Source of the DNA: Pantoea vagans
GTDB taxonomy: Bacteria > Pseudomonadota > Gammaproteobacteria > Enterobacterales > Enterobacteriaceae
DNA: 64,000 nt
NCBI RefSeq assembly: GCF_004792415.1
Contig: NZ_CP038853.1
Location: forward strand, 372,001-436,000
Reading direction: 5' to 3'
Part shown: positions 17,734-26,645 of the stretch, in pieces
Numbering within the stretch: the first letter of the stretch is position 1
How the letters are laid out: each line of letters starts with the position of its first letter
The notes under the pieces: model-generated
Told to the model about the DNA's origin: nothing
The model's input: the letters and a program-made list of their open reading frames with translations, nothing else
Databases searched by the model: none
Program-made: the position numbers and the translations under genes

Positions 17734-20139
17734 ATGCCGCAGCAAAAATTTAATAAAGCCCGTTTTAACGCCGCATTGACCCGCCAGTGGCAGCAGTTAA
17801 GTCTCCTCTCCGCACAGCAGATGACCCCGCACCAGGCGTGGCAGGCGGTGAGTGCGGCGCTGGCAGAACTGCTGGCCGCGCAACCGGCACCGCGTCCGGC
17901 GGTGCAGCAGCGCCACGTTAATTATCTGTCGATGGAGTTTCTGATTGGCCGTCTGACCGGCAACAACCTGCTGAATCTCGGCTGGTATGACGAGGTTAAA
18001 GCGGCGCTGGCTGAGCAGCAGCTCGATTTAACCGAACTGCTGGAGCAGGAGGTCGATCCGGCGCTCGGCAACGGCGGGCTGGGACGGCTGGCCGCCTGCT
18101 ACATGGATTCAATGGCCACAGTAGGGCAGTCCGCCACCGGCCATGGACTGAATTACCAGTACGGCCTGTTCCGCCAGTCTTTTGACGAGGGTAAGCAGAT
18201 TGAAGCGCCCGATGACTGGCAGCGCGAGCGCTATCCCTGGTTCCGTCACAACGCGGCGCTGGATGTTGACGTGGCGATGGGCGGCCGGGTAGAAAAGCTG
18301 GAAAACGGCGGTGTACGCTGGCATCCCGATTTTACGCTGCGCGGCGAGGCCTGGGATTTGCCGGTCACCGGCTACCGCAACGGCGTGACGCTGCCGCTGC
18401 GCCTGTGGCAGGCAGTAAGTGCGCATCCGTTTGATCTCACCGCCTTTAACGATGGCCACTTCCTGCAGGCGGAGCAGCCCGGCATCGAAGCGGCAAAGCT
18501 CACCAAAGTACTCTATCCCAATGACAACCATCAGGCTGGCAAGCGGCTGCGCCTGATGCAGCAATATTTCCAGTGCGCCTGTGCGGTGGCGGATATCCTG
18601 CGGCGTCACCATCTGGCGGGGCGCAGCATTCACAGCCTGCCGGACTTCGAAGTGATCCAGCTCAATGATACCCATCCGACCATTGCCATTCCGGAGATGC
18701 TGCGCGTGCTGCTGGATGAGCATCAGCTGAGCTGGGATAAGGCATGGCAGATCACCAGCCGGTTGTTTGCTTACACCAACCATACGCTGATGCCGGAGGC
18801 GCTGGAGCGCTGGGATGAGAAGCTGATGCGCAGTCTGCTGCCGCGCCACATGCTGATTATCAAAGAGATTAATCAGCGACTGAAAAAGCAGGTGAAGCAG
18901 CGCTGGCCGGATGACAAAGCGATGTGGCACAAGCTGGCGGTGGTGGCTGACGGTCAGGTGCGGATGGCCAATCTCTGCGTCGTCAGCGGCTTTGCGGTCA
19001 ACGGCGTGGCGGCGCTGCACTCCCGTCTGGTGGTCAGCGATCTCTTCCCGGAATATCACCAGCTCTGGCCGCAAAAATTCCACAACGTCACTAACGGCAT
19101 TACGCCGCGCCGCTGGCTGAAGCAGTGTAATCCGGCGCTGGCCGGGCTGATTGATGAGACGCTGAAAACCGAGTGGGCCAATAACCTTGATGCGTTGATC
19201 GGTCTGGAGGCTTATGCCGACGATCAGGCGTTTCGTCAGCGCTATCGCAGCATCAAACAGCAGAACAAAGCGCAGCTTACAGAGTATATCGCGCGGCACA
19301 CCGGCATCATCGTGAATCCGGCTGCGCTGTTCGATGTGCAGATCAAGCGACTGCATGAGTACAAGCGCCAGCATCTCAGCCTGCTGCATATCCTCTACTG
19401 CTATCAGACGCTCTGTAATAACCCGGAAGATGTCACCTTTACGCCACGGGTATTCCTGTTCGGGGCCAAGGCCGCACCAGGTTATTACCTCGCTAAAAAT
19501 ATCATCTACGCCATTAACAAAGTGGCGGAGGTGGTGAACAACGATCCGCGGGTTGGCGACAGACTCAAAGTGGTGTTTATCCCCGACTACCGTATCACCG
19601 TGGCCGAGCAGATGATCCCGGCAGCGGATCTCTCTGAGCAGATCTCCACCGCCGGTTATGAAGCCTCTGGCACCGGCAACATGAAGCTGGCGCTGAACGG
19701 TGCGCTGACGATTGGCACGCTGGATGGAGCTAATGTCGAAATTGCCGAACAGGTGGGCGAGGAGAACATCTTTATCTTCGGTCACACCGTGGATGAGGTG
19801 AAGGCGCTCAAGGCGAAAGGCTACAACCCGAAAAAGGTACGTAAGCAGAACAAGCCGCTGGACGATTTACTGAAATCGCTGGAGAAGGGCAAATTCAGCG
19901 ACGGGGATAAGCACGCCTTTGACCTGATGCTGGAAAGCCTGACCAGACACGGCGATCCCTGGCTGGTGCTGGCCGATTTCCAGGCCTATATCGAGGCGCA
20001 GCAACGGGTGGAAGCGCTATGGCGTGACCCCGAAGGCTGGACCCGCGCCGCCATCCTCAATACGGCACGAACCGGCATGTTCAGTTCGGATCGTTCCATT
20101 CGTGACTATCAGCAACGTATCTGGCAGGCACCGCGCTAA
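17734..20139 (+). CDS. malP: Maltodextrin phosphorylase
   Basis: MalP phosphorolyses linear maltodextrins to glucose 1-phosphate (GT35, pyridoxal phosphate enzyme). The 801-aa product aligns with E. coli MalP rather than GlgP, for example [29 protein letters not shown]-type segment, and [19 protein letters not shown] at the cofactor lysine. The frame is open upstream to 17674, but the ATG at 17734 has AAGGGAG before it and gives the family start. It is followed 9 bases later by malQ. In E. coli the divergent neighbour upstream is the activator gene malT; here it is glpR. Confidence 0.96.
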   Translation: MPQQKFNKARFNAALTRQWQQLSLLSAQQMTPHQAWQAVSAALAELLAAQPAPRPAVQQRHVNYLSMEFLIGRLTGNNLLNLGWYDEVKAALAEQQLDLTELLEQEVDPALGNGGLGRLAACYMDSMATVGQSATGHGLNYQYGLFRQSFDEGKQIEAPDDWQRERYPWFRHNAALDVDVAMGGRVEKLENGGVRWHPDFTLRGEAWDLPVTGYRNGVTLPLRLWQAVSAHPFDLTAFNDGHFLQAEQPGIEAAKLTKVLYPNDNHQAGKRLRLMQQYFQCACAVADILRRHHLAGRSIHSLPDFEVIQLNDTHPTIAIPEMLRVLLDEHQLSWDKAWQITSRLFAYTNHTLMPEALERWDEKLMRSLLPRHMLIIKEINQRLKKQVKQRWPDDKAMWHKLAVVADGQVRMANLCVVSGFAVNGVAALHSRLVVSDLFPEYHQLWPQKFHNVTNGITPRRWLKQCNPALAGLIDETLKTEWANNLDALIGLEAYADDQAFRQRYRSIKQQNKAQLTEYIARHTGIIVNPAALFDVQIKRLHEYKRQHLSLLHILYCYQTLCNNPEDVTFTPRVFLFGAKAAPGYYLAKNIIYAINKVAEVVNNDPRVGDRLKVVFIPDYRITVAEQMIPAADLSEQISTAGYEASGTGNMKLALNGALTIGTLDGANVEIAEQVGEENIFIFGHTVDEVKALKAKGYNPKKVRKQNKPLDDLLKSLEKGKFSDGDKHAFDLMLESLTRHGDPWLVLADFQAYIEAQQRVEALWRDPEGWTRAAILNTARTGMFSSDRSIRDYQQRIWQAPR

Positions 20140-20148
20140 GGAGCAGCA

Positions 20149-22230
20149 ATGAAGCAAAATTCACTCGATCAGGCCGCCCGTGCCGCAGGCATTTCACTGG
20201 ATTACATCGACGTTAACGGCAGGAAAGAGGCCGTCAGCGATGAGACCAAACGCGCGCTGCTGGCGGTGATGGCAGAACCGCAGAAGGCCAGTAAATCCCC
20301 GCTGCCGCCGGTCGCGGTGTTCAGCGGCAGCAGTAAGCGACAGCTGACGCCTCAGGGCAGTGGCACTTACAGCTGGCAATTGCAGACTGAAAAGGGCAAA
20401 CAGCACAGCGGTGAGTTAACCGCCGGGGAGCCTTTTACGCTGCCGGGACCGCTGACCCAGGGTTATCACCAGCTGACGCTCACTAAAGGAAAGAAAAGCT
20501 GGCAGACGCAGATTATTGTCGCGCCGCGGCGCTGCTACCTGCCTCCGGCGCTGGAGGCCGGGGAAAAACGCTGGGGTGCACTGGTGCAGCTCTACACGGT
20601 GCGATCTGAACAGAACTGGGGCATCGGCGACTTCGGCGATCTCGATCAACTGCTGGTGCAGCTGGCTGAGCGCGGCGGCGATTTCGTCGGGCTGAATCCG
20701 CTGCATGCGCTCTATCCTGCCAGCGCCGGTTTTGCCAGCCCGTATAGTCCGTCATCGCGCCGCTGGCTGAACGTAATTTATATCGACGTCAGTCAGGTGG
20801 ACGATTTTCAGCAAAGCGCGGCGGCGCAGAAGTGGTGGAAAAGCGCCAAAACACAGAAGGCGCTGACCAAAGCACGTGAGGCGGAGCAGGTTGACTACGA
20901 AGCCGTGATGGCACTGAAGCTGGCGGCGCTGCGCCACGCCTGGACACACTTTCAGGCGCGTGACAGCCAGAGCGAAGAGCCTCTCTCCTTTGCAGCCTTT
21001 GTGCGTGAAGGTGGTGACAGCCTGCGTTATCAGGCTGCCTACGATGGCATACAGCTGGAGCGGCAGGCAGACAAGTCGCAGCAGGGCGGCTGGCCTGCCT
21101 GGCCAGAGGCGTGGCGCAACAGTCAGTCGCCGGAAGTGCAGCAGTGGTGTGAACAGCATGAAGAGGAGATCGCCTTCTGGCAGTGGCTGCAATGGCTGGC
21201 GCAGCAGCAGTTCTCTGGCTGCTGGGCGCACAGTCAGGCGCTGGGCATGAGCGTCGGTCTCTACCGTGACCTGGCGGTGGGCGTGGCGGAAGGCAGCGCG
21301 GAGACCTGGCACGACCCGGAGCTTTATCGCCTCAAGGCCTCGGTGGGCGCACCGCCTGACCGTCTGGGACCGCTGGGACAAAACTGGGGCTTACCGCCGA
21401 TGGATCCGCATGTGATGCAGGCGCGCGCCTATCAGCCGTTTATCGACATGCTGCGCGCCAATATGCGTGACTGTGGCGCGCTGCGTATCGACCATGTGAT
21501 GTCGCTGCTGCGTCTGTGGTGGGTGCCAGCCGGAGAGACGGCGGATAAAGGTGCTTATGTGGCCTATCCGGTCAACGATCTGCTGGCTATCCTGGCGCTG
21601 GAGAGCCACCGGCTGCGCTGTATGGTGATTGGCGAAGACCTCGGCACCGTGCCTCAGGAGATCGTCAGCCTGCTGCGCAAAAGCGGCGTCTTTTCATGGA
21701 AGGTGCTCTGGTTTGAGCAGGAGAAAGATGAACGCTATCGCGCGCCAGAAGACTACCCGCGTCAGTCTATTGCCAGCGCCAGTACCCATGATCTGCCGAC
21801 GCTGACCGGCTTCTGGGAGCAGGGCGATCTGGAACTGGGCGAGAAGCTGGGTCTTTATCCGGGCGATGCGGTAAAAGCGCTACATGAGCAGCGTGCTGCA
21901 CAGAAGCAGGCGCTGCTGGATGCGCTGCATCAGGCGGGTGCCTTACCGGCTCGCAGCCAGAAGAAGGCGGAGAAGCTGGCTATGACGCCTGCGCTGAACC
22001 GGGCGATCCATCGCTTCCTGGCGGATACCGACAGTGCGCTGCTGGGCCTGCAGCCTGAGGACTGGCTTGGGATGACCACGCCGGTCAACGTGCCGGGCAC
22101 CGTGGATCAGTATCCGAACTGGCGACGCAAGCTGAGCAAAACGCTGGAGGAGATCTTTGCGGACAAGGAAGTGAATGCGTTACTGAAGGTAGTGAGTCAG
22201 CAGCGTCAGTCAGGAAAGAAAGGGAAGTAA
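20149..22230 (+). CDS. malQ: 4-alpha-glucanotransferase (amylomaltase)
   Basis: MalQ transfers maltosyl and longer dextrinyl groups between maltodextrins, releasing glucose, and produces the longer chains used by MalP. The GH77 protein is 693 aa (E. coli 694). Catalytic motifs are visible: LRIDHVMSLLRLWW with the nucleophile aspartate, GEDLGTVP with the acid/base glutamate, and STHDLPTLTGFW with the stabilising aspartate. An extra N-terminal domain of about 150 residues precedes the barrel, as in enterobacterial MalQ. AAGGAG precedes the ATG. malP-malQ is an operon ending at a strong hairpin. Confidence 0.96.
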   Translation: MKQNSLDQAARAAGISLDYIDVNGRKEAVSDETKRALLAVMAEPQKASKSPLPPVAVFSGSSKRQLTPQGSGTYSWQLQTEKGKQHSGELTAGEPFTLPGPLTQGYHQLTLTKGKKSWQTQIIVAPRRCYLPPALEAGEKRWGALVQLYTVRSEQNWGIGDFGDLDQLLVQLAERGGDFVGLNPLHALYPASAGFASPYSPSSRRWLNVIYIDVSQVDDFQQSAAAQKWWKSAKTQKALTKAREAEQVDYEAVMALKLAALRHAWTHFQARDSQSEEPLSFAAFVREGGDSLRYQAAYDGIQLERQADKSQQGGWPAWPEAWRNSQSPEVQQWCEQHEEEIAFWQWLQWLAQQQFSGCWAHSQALGMSVGLYRDLAVGVAEGSAETWHDPELYRLKASVGAPPDRLGPLGQNWGLPPMDPHVMQARAYQPFIDMLRANMRDCGALRIDHVMSLLRLWWVPAGETADKGAYVAYPVNDLLAILALESHRLRCMVIGEDLGTVPQEIVSLLRKSGVFSWKVLWFEQEKDERYRAPEDYPRQSIASASTHDLPTLTGFWEQGDLELGEKLGLYPGDAVKALHEQRAAQKQALLDALHQAGALPARSQKKAEKLAMTPALNRAIHRFLADTDSALLGLQPEDWLGMTTPVNVPGTVDQYPNWRRKLSKTLEEIFADKEVNALLKVVSQQRQSGKKGK

Positions 22231-22235
22231 GAAGG

Positions 22236-22262
22236 GCGCGGCAGCCGGGCTGCCGCGCTTTA
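22236..22262 (+). terminator. Terminator after malQ
   Basis: A perfect 10-bp stem (GCGCGGCAGC, loop CGG, GCTGCCGCGC) followed by a short TTT run, between the convergent genes malQ and nfuA. The T run is better on the malQ strand. Confidence 0.75.
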
Positions 22263-22265
22263 TCA

Positions 22266-22841
22266 TCAGTAGAACGAGTGTTCGCCGCGCTGATGCTCGG
22301 TAATATCGCGCACGCCTTTCAGTTCCGGGAAGGCGGCCAGCAGCTCTTTCTCAATACCATCTTTCAGAGTCACGTCGATCATCGAACAGCCGTTACAGCC
22401 GCCGCCAAACTGCAGGATGGCGTAACCTTCATCGGTGATCTCCATCAGCGACACGCGACCGCCGTGGCCAGCCAGCTGTGGATTGATCTGCGCCTGCAGC
22501 AGATACTCAACGCGCTCAACCATGGGCGCATCATCAGAGACTTTACGCATTTTGGCATTTGGCGCTTTTAACGTCAGCTGTGAGCCGAGATTATCCGTTA
22601 CGAAGTCGATTTCCGCATCTTCCAGATATGGCTTGCTCAGCTCATCAACGTAGGCAGAGAGCTTTTCGAACTTCAGTTCGGTGTCAGTAGCTTCAACTGC
22701 ATCGGGCGGACAGTAAGAGACGCCACACTCGGCTGTTGGCGTACCCGGGTTAATCACGAATACGCGAATCTGGGTGCCATCTTCTTGTTTGGATAGCAGT
22801 TTAGAAAAATGTTCCTGGGCAGAGTCAGTAATTCGGATCAT
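22266..22841 (-). CDS. nfuA: Iron-sulfur carrier protein NfuA
   Basis: NfuA carries [4Fe-4S] clusters to target enzymes such as aconitase and lipoate synthase, and protects Fe-S maturation under stress. The 191-aa protein equals E. coli. It has an N-terminal degenerate A-type domain (to about residue 95) and a C-terminal Nfu domain with the cluster-binding CNGC (CxxC) motif in [18 protein letters not shown]. In E. coli gntT lies between nfuA and malQ; here they are adjacent and convergent. Confidence 0.96.
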   Translation of the reverse strand: MIRITDSAQEHFSKLLSKQEDGTQIRVFVINPGTPTAECGVSYCPPDAVEATDTELKFEKLSAYVDELSKPYLEDAEIDFVTDNLGSQLTLKAPNAKMRKVSDDAPMVERVEYLLQAQINPQLAGHGGRVSLMEITDEGYAILQFGGGCNGCSMIDVTLKDGIEKELLAAFPELKGVRDITEHQRGEHSFY

Positions 22842-22899
22842 GTCGATTGCTCAATAGTTGACTAATTTAGTTGGTTATAATACGCCCATCAATGACGCT

Positions 22900-23580
22900 C
22901 TACAAGGTACGGCACAGGCACCAGACCTGCACGCTGGCGGCACCCTGCGCCAGTAACAGACGACTGATTTCATCTACGGTACTGCCGGTCGTAATGACGT
23001 CATCCAGCAGGGCGATATGGCGTCCCTGCACCGCCATTTCAAGGCGGAAGGCACCGCGTAAGTTGGTGCGGCGCTGCCGGGCGCTGAGCTGATGCTGTAG
23101 TGCGCCCCTTCGCCTGCGGGAAACACCTTCACGCCATTCACATCCCAGCCAGTGTGCCAGCGGAGCGGCCAGCAGTACCGTCTGATTGAAGCCGCGCTGC
23201 CAGCGCCGTCGCCGGTGCAGCGGAACCGGCAGCAGCAGATCGGGACGCGGCACCGTGCCACGCCGGTAAACATTCAGCCAGCTTAGCAAAAGCAGCCGCG
23301 CCAGCATCACCCTGAGTGCGGTTATGTGAGAAAACTTCAGCTGATTAACCCACTGGCTGAACGGCGGACAGTAGTCATTGACGCAGACCAGCGCCTGCCA
23401 GGCGGGCGGTTTAAGCTGGCAGCGGCCACAGGCGACCTTTGCAGAGCCTGCCGGTAATCCGCAGCGCGGGCAGAGTAATGGCAACGGCGGTAATCCGCGC
23501 AGGCATAAACTGCAGATGCCGTGCCGGGCTATCCGTAACGGCATCCGGCATAGCCAACACAGGGCGGGCATTGCTAGCAT
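22900..23580 (-). CDS. gntX: ComF/GntX-family phosphoribosyltransferase-like protein
   Basis: This 226-aa protein has an N-terminal zinc-ribbon-like region with cysteine pairs (CWLC, CSLC, CPRC, CGRC) in the first 60 residues and a C-terminal phosphoribosyltransferase-like domain with the motif LLDDVITTGST. E. coli GntX and naturally competent species' ComF share this layout; ComF is needed for DNA uptake, and the GntX role is unsettled. AAGGAGG lies five bases before the ATG. It is divergent from bioH, with only 34 bp between start codons. Confidence 0.9.
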   Translation of the reverse strand: MLAMPALCWLCRMPLRIARHGICSLCLRGLPPLPLLCPRCGLPAGSAKVACGRCQLKPPAWQALVCVNDYCPPFSQWVNQLKFSHITALRVMLARLLLLSWLNVYRRGTVPRPDLLLPVPLHRRRRWQRGFNQTVLLAAPLAHWLGCEWREGVSRRRRGALQHQLSARQRRTNLRGAFRLEMAVQGRHIALLDDVITTGSTVDEISRLLLAQGAASVQVWCLCRTL

Positions 23581-23614
23581 AGCGACCTCCTTATCAATTT
23601 CGGGATAGTAACTG

Positions 23615-24391
23615 ATGACGTCGCTCTACTGGCACACCTGCGGGGAAGGAAAACGCGATCTTGTGCTACTGCACGGATGGGGACTGAATGCCGAAGTCTG
23701 GCAAAGCATTATTCCGCGACTCAGCCCGCACTATCGCCTGCATCTGGTCGATCTGCCGGGTTATGGCCGGAGCGGTGATTTTGGCGCGCTGACACTGGCG
23801 CAGATGGCAGAAGAGTTACTGCCTGCGCTGCCACCGCAGGCGATTGTCGTGGGCTGGTCGCTGGGCGGACTGGTGGCCACGCAGCTGGCGCTGACCGTGC
23901 CAGAAAAGCTGGCTGCACTGATTACCGTGGCGTCGTCGCCCTGTTTCACCGCCACAGAGCGCTGGCCCGGCATTAAACCGGAGACGCTGCAGAACTTTCA
24001 GCAGATGCTCAGCAACGATTTCCAGCGCACGGTGGAACGCTTTCTGGCGCTGCAGACGCTGGGCACCGAAACCGCGCGTGCCGATGCGCGACAGCTGAAA
24101 GAGGTGGTGCTGTCACAACCGATGCCGGAGGTGGCGGTACTGGATGGCGGGCTGGAGATTCTGCGCCAGGTCGATCTGCGTGACGCGCTACCGCAAATCA
24201 GGCTGCCGTTCCTGCGACTCTACGGGGCGCTGGATGGACTGGTACCGCGCAGGATAGCCGCTGAGATAGATGAAATGTTGCCAGATTCGCCTTCGGCAGT
24301 TATCGAAAAAGCGGCGCATGCACCTTTTATTTCCCATTCTGACAACTTCTGTCAGCATATTGTTAAATTTATCAGTAATTTACCAGGATAG
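23615..24391 (+). CDS. bioH: Pimeloyl-ACP methyl ester carboxylesterase
   Basis: BioH hydrolyses pimeloyl-ACP methyl ester, ending the chain-building phase of pimelate synthesis for biotin. The 258-aa alpha/beta hydrolase has the nucleophile elbow GWSLGG with Ser82, and the catalytic histidine in the C-terminal AAHAPF segment. The N-terminal [12 protein letters not shown] supplies the oxyanion hole. It is close to E. coli BioH (256 aa) throughout. Confidence 0.96.
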   Translation: MTSLYWHTCGEGKRDLVLLHGWGLNAEVWQSIIPRLSPHYRLHLVDLPGYGRSGDFGALTLAQMAEELLPALPPQAIVVGWSLGGLVATQLALTVPEKLAALITVASSPCFTATERWPGIKPETLQNFQQMLSNDFQRTVERFLALQTLGTETARADARQLKEVVLSQPMPEVAVLDGGLEILRQVDLRDALPQIRLPFLRLYGALDGLVPRRIAAEIDEMLPDSPSAVIEKAAHAPFISHSDNFCQHIVKFISNLPG

Positions 24392-24561
24392 TACTGCTTT
24401 ATATTGGCAAAATCGCTGACAGCAGCAATACTTCTCTCTGTGAGCAAGGCCGCTGCAATTTTATGTGATTAGTCACGGAAATGACTATGCCGTTCCATAC
24501 TGCCTTACGCGTTTAGCGGCTGCTTACATCTCACAATGGATCATGAATGAGGGTAAACATA

Positions 24562-24831
24562 ATGAAGGTTTTTAAATGGGTTGTGGCTTCAATGATGATG
24601 GGCGCGATTTCATTTTCTGCGATGGCAGCGAAAGAAGTCACCAAAGAAGAAGTTAAGACAATGAACCTGCAGAAGATTGGCACCGTTAACACCACGGCGG
24701 AAACCACCTCGCCAATGGATGCTAAAAAAGTGCTGTCTAAGCTCGCTGACGAAAAAGGCGGTAAATATTACCTGGTGATCGCCGGTCGCGAACACGGTAA
24801 ATTCAGCGCCACCGCTGAAGTCTACAAGTAA
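24562..24831 (+). CDS. Periplasmic DUF1471 protein (YdgH/BhsA/McbA family)
   Basis: This 89-aa secreted protein has a signal peptide (cleavage probably after SAMA, around residue 22). The mature part has the family features: an IGTV segment, then SPMDA and a C-terminal FSATAEVYK like the E. coli paralogues YhcN, BhsA and McbA. Those proteins are stress-inducible periplasmic proteins linked to biofilm or acid and peroxide stress; which one this equals cannot be settled by eye. The ATG at 24562 follows GAGGG and begins a good signal peptide; an in-frame ATG at 24547 is less likely. It ends with no gap against the convergent phosphorylase gene. A small palindrome GTGATTAGTCAC lies at 24465-24476 upstream. 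Confidence 0.85.
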   Translation: MKVFKWVVASMMMGAISFSAMAAKEVTKEEVKTMNLQKIGTVNTTAETTSPMDAKKVLSKLADEKGGKYYLVIAGREHGKFSATAEVYK

Positions 24832-26517
24832 TTAACGTAGCCACATGAACTGCCAGGCATCCAGCTTAACCGGCTGGGTGCCATCAATTTTCTCTCCGCT
24901 CACCACATCCTGTAACGTATGCGCCACCGGCAGCTGCGTCATCACTGAACGTCCACTGAGATTAAACACGCACAGCAGTCCGTCGCCGCTCTCTGGCTGA
25001 TGACGGCTGAGCACCAGCACGGCATTTTCGCTGTCATAGATCGTCATCGGATTATCAGGATGAAACGCAGGCTGGCGACGTCGTAACTGAATCAGCTGGC
25101 CAAGACGGGTGTAAACCTGCTGACGCAGCCAGTCACCGCCCGCCAGCGCCGCCTCAATCTGCTGCAAATCATACTTCTGACGGTTAATCGCCCGGTTGTG
25201 TCCTGCTGCGCGTACGCCATCATAATGGTTACGACCGCCCAGAATGCTCTGGATATAGATAGCCGGCACGCCAGGAAAGACCAGCAGAATCGCATGGGCC
25301 AGCAAAAAGCGTTTCAGCCGCGTGGCGTCATCGTCAGCTTCGCTATTTAACGCATCCAGATAGGTAACGTTGATTTCATAGGGGCTGGTGGTGCCATCGG
25401 GGTTGTTTTTATAGGAGACCAGCGCGCCTTCCAGCGCCAGATCGCGCACCAGCGCCACAATCTCCACCTCCGACAAAATGCCGCGTGCCGGATTCAGCCC
25501 GATACCATCGTGGGATGCCAGAAAGTTGAAGAAGGTGGTGTCGTTGCTGCTGAGATCCAGCGAACTGGCCCACTGCCGCAGCGCGCGCGCCGATCCGGTA
25601 TGAATGGCGTGCAGGACCAGTGGCGGCAGGGAAAACTGATAAACCATCTGCGCCTCATCGTGCCCGTTGCCCAGATAACTGATGTTGTCCTGATGCGGCA
25701 CGTTGGTCTCGGTGATAATCACCGTGCCGGGCGCGACATGGTCGGCAATGGCGCGAAACAGCTTCACCAGCTGATGGGTTTTTTCCAGATGAATACAGCG
25801 CGTGCCGGGCGTTTTCCACATATAGCCGACCGCATCGAGACGTACATAGTCAGCGCCACGGATCAGGTAGTCGAGCAGCACGTTAACCATGCGCAGCAAC
25901 ACCTCAGGATTGGCAAAGTTAAGGTCGATCTGGTCGGCGCTGAAAGTGGTCCAGATAAAGCGGGTGTCGCCATCGGCCATCTTAAACGGCGTCAGCAGCG
26001 GCGAAGTGCGCGGTCGCGTGACGGCACTGAGATCGGTGGCGGGCGGCATGCTGATAAAAAAGTCGTCCCAGCCGGGATCCTGCGCCAGAAAGTGGCTGAA
26101 CCAGGCGCTCTGCGACGACATGTGGTTGCAGACGAAGTCAAACATCAGCCGGGTTTCCTGATGCAGGCGCGCAATGTCCTGCCAGTCGCCGCACTGCGGA
26201 TCGACCTGATGGTAATCAATCACCGAAAAGCCGTCATCGGACGACCAGGGGAAAAAGGGCAGCAGGTGAACCAGCGGAAACGTGGATTGCAGATGCTGCT
26301 GATAGAAACGGGAGAAGGTGCTGAGTGTGGGTTTACCGGCTTCACGAAACTGATCGGCGTAGGTGATCAGCACCACATCCTGTTCATCCCAGTGAGCCTT
26401 ACGGGGCAGCTTAATGGCTTCGCGGGCAGTAGCGATGTCAGCCTGCAGACGCGCAAAGGTCGCCTCCGGGAATGTGCCAGCATAAATCTTCTCAATCAGA
26501 TCGGTGATCGTTTCCAT
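24832..26517 (-). CDS. GH13 subfamily 18 sugar phosphorylase (sucrose/glucosylglycerate phosphorylase type)
   Basis: This 561-aa protein looks like the sucrose-phosphorylase branch of GH13 (subfamily 18), which cleaves an alpha-glucoside with phosphate to give alpha-glucose 1-phosphate. The catalytic triad can be read: nucleophile Asp228 in YVRLDAVGY, acid/base Glu270 in VIITETNVPH, and Asp337 in FLASHDGIG. Length and motifs are closest to E. coli YcjM (GgaP, glucosylglycerate phosphorylase, 559 aa). The substrate could be sucrose, sucrose 6-phosphate or glucosylglycerate. No transporter, kinase or regulator lies beside it, so context does not help. It ends exactly where the DUF1471 gene ends on the other strand. 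Confidence 0.85.
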   Translation of the reverse strand: METITDLIEKIYAGTFPEATFARLQADIATAREAIKLPRKAHWDEQDVVLITYADQFREAGKPTLSTFSRFYQQHLQSTFPLVHLLPFFPWSSDDGFSVIDYHQVDPQCGDWQDIARLHQETRLMFDFVCNHMSSQSAWFSHFLAQDPGWDDFFISMPPATDLSAVTRPRTSPLLTPFKMADGDTRFIWTTFSADQIDLNFANPEVLLRMVNVLLDYLIRGADYVRLDAVGYMWKTPGTRCIHLEKTHQLVKLFRAIADHVAPGTVIITETNVPHQDNISYLGNGHDEAQMVYQFSLPPLVLHAIHTGSARALRQWASSLDLSSNDTTFFNFLASHDGIGLNPARGILSEVEIVALVRDLALEGALVSYKNNPDGTTSPYEINVTYLDALNSEADDDATRLKRFLLAHAILLVFPGVPAIYIQSILGGRNHYDGVRAAGHNRAINRQKYDLQQIEAALAGGDWLRQQVYTRLGQLIQLRRRQPAFHPDNPMTIYDSENAVLVLSRHQPESGDGLLCVFNLSGRSVMTQLPVAHTLQDVVSGEKIDGTQPVKLDAWQFMWLR

Positions 26518-26645
26518 CGTGAGTTGGGTGCCACAGCAGGTGTTGTTTTTATGACAGGCATCTTTTTAGCGTAGCGCGATGGCGGGGATTTTCAACCGGG
26601 GAGAAGGGTGTGAAAAGGGGGCCAGTTGATGGCCCCCTGAAAAGC

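Noticed and set aside
18109-19785. 558-codon minus-strand frame inside malP
   Set aside because: It lies antisense to a well-conserved gene and has no known domain; the length comes from the codon usage of malP in a GC-rich genome.
24465-24476. Palindrome GTGATTAGTCAC as a CRP site
   Set aside because: The spacer between half-sites is 4 bases, not the 6 needed by CRP.
25510-26574. 354-codon plus-strand frame opposite the GH13 gene
   Set aside because: Antisense to a gene with intact catalytic motifs; it has no recognisable protein features.
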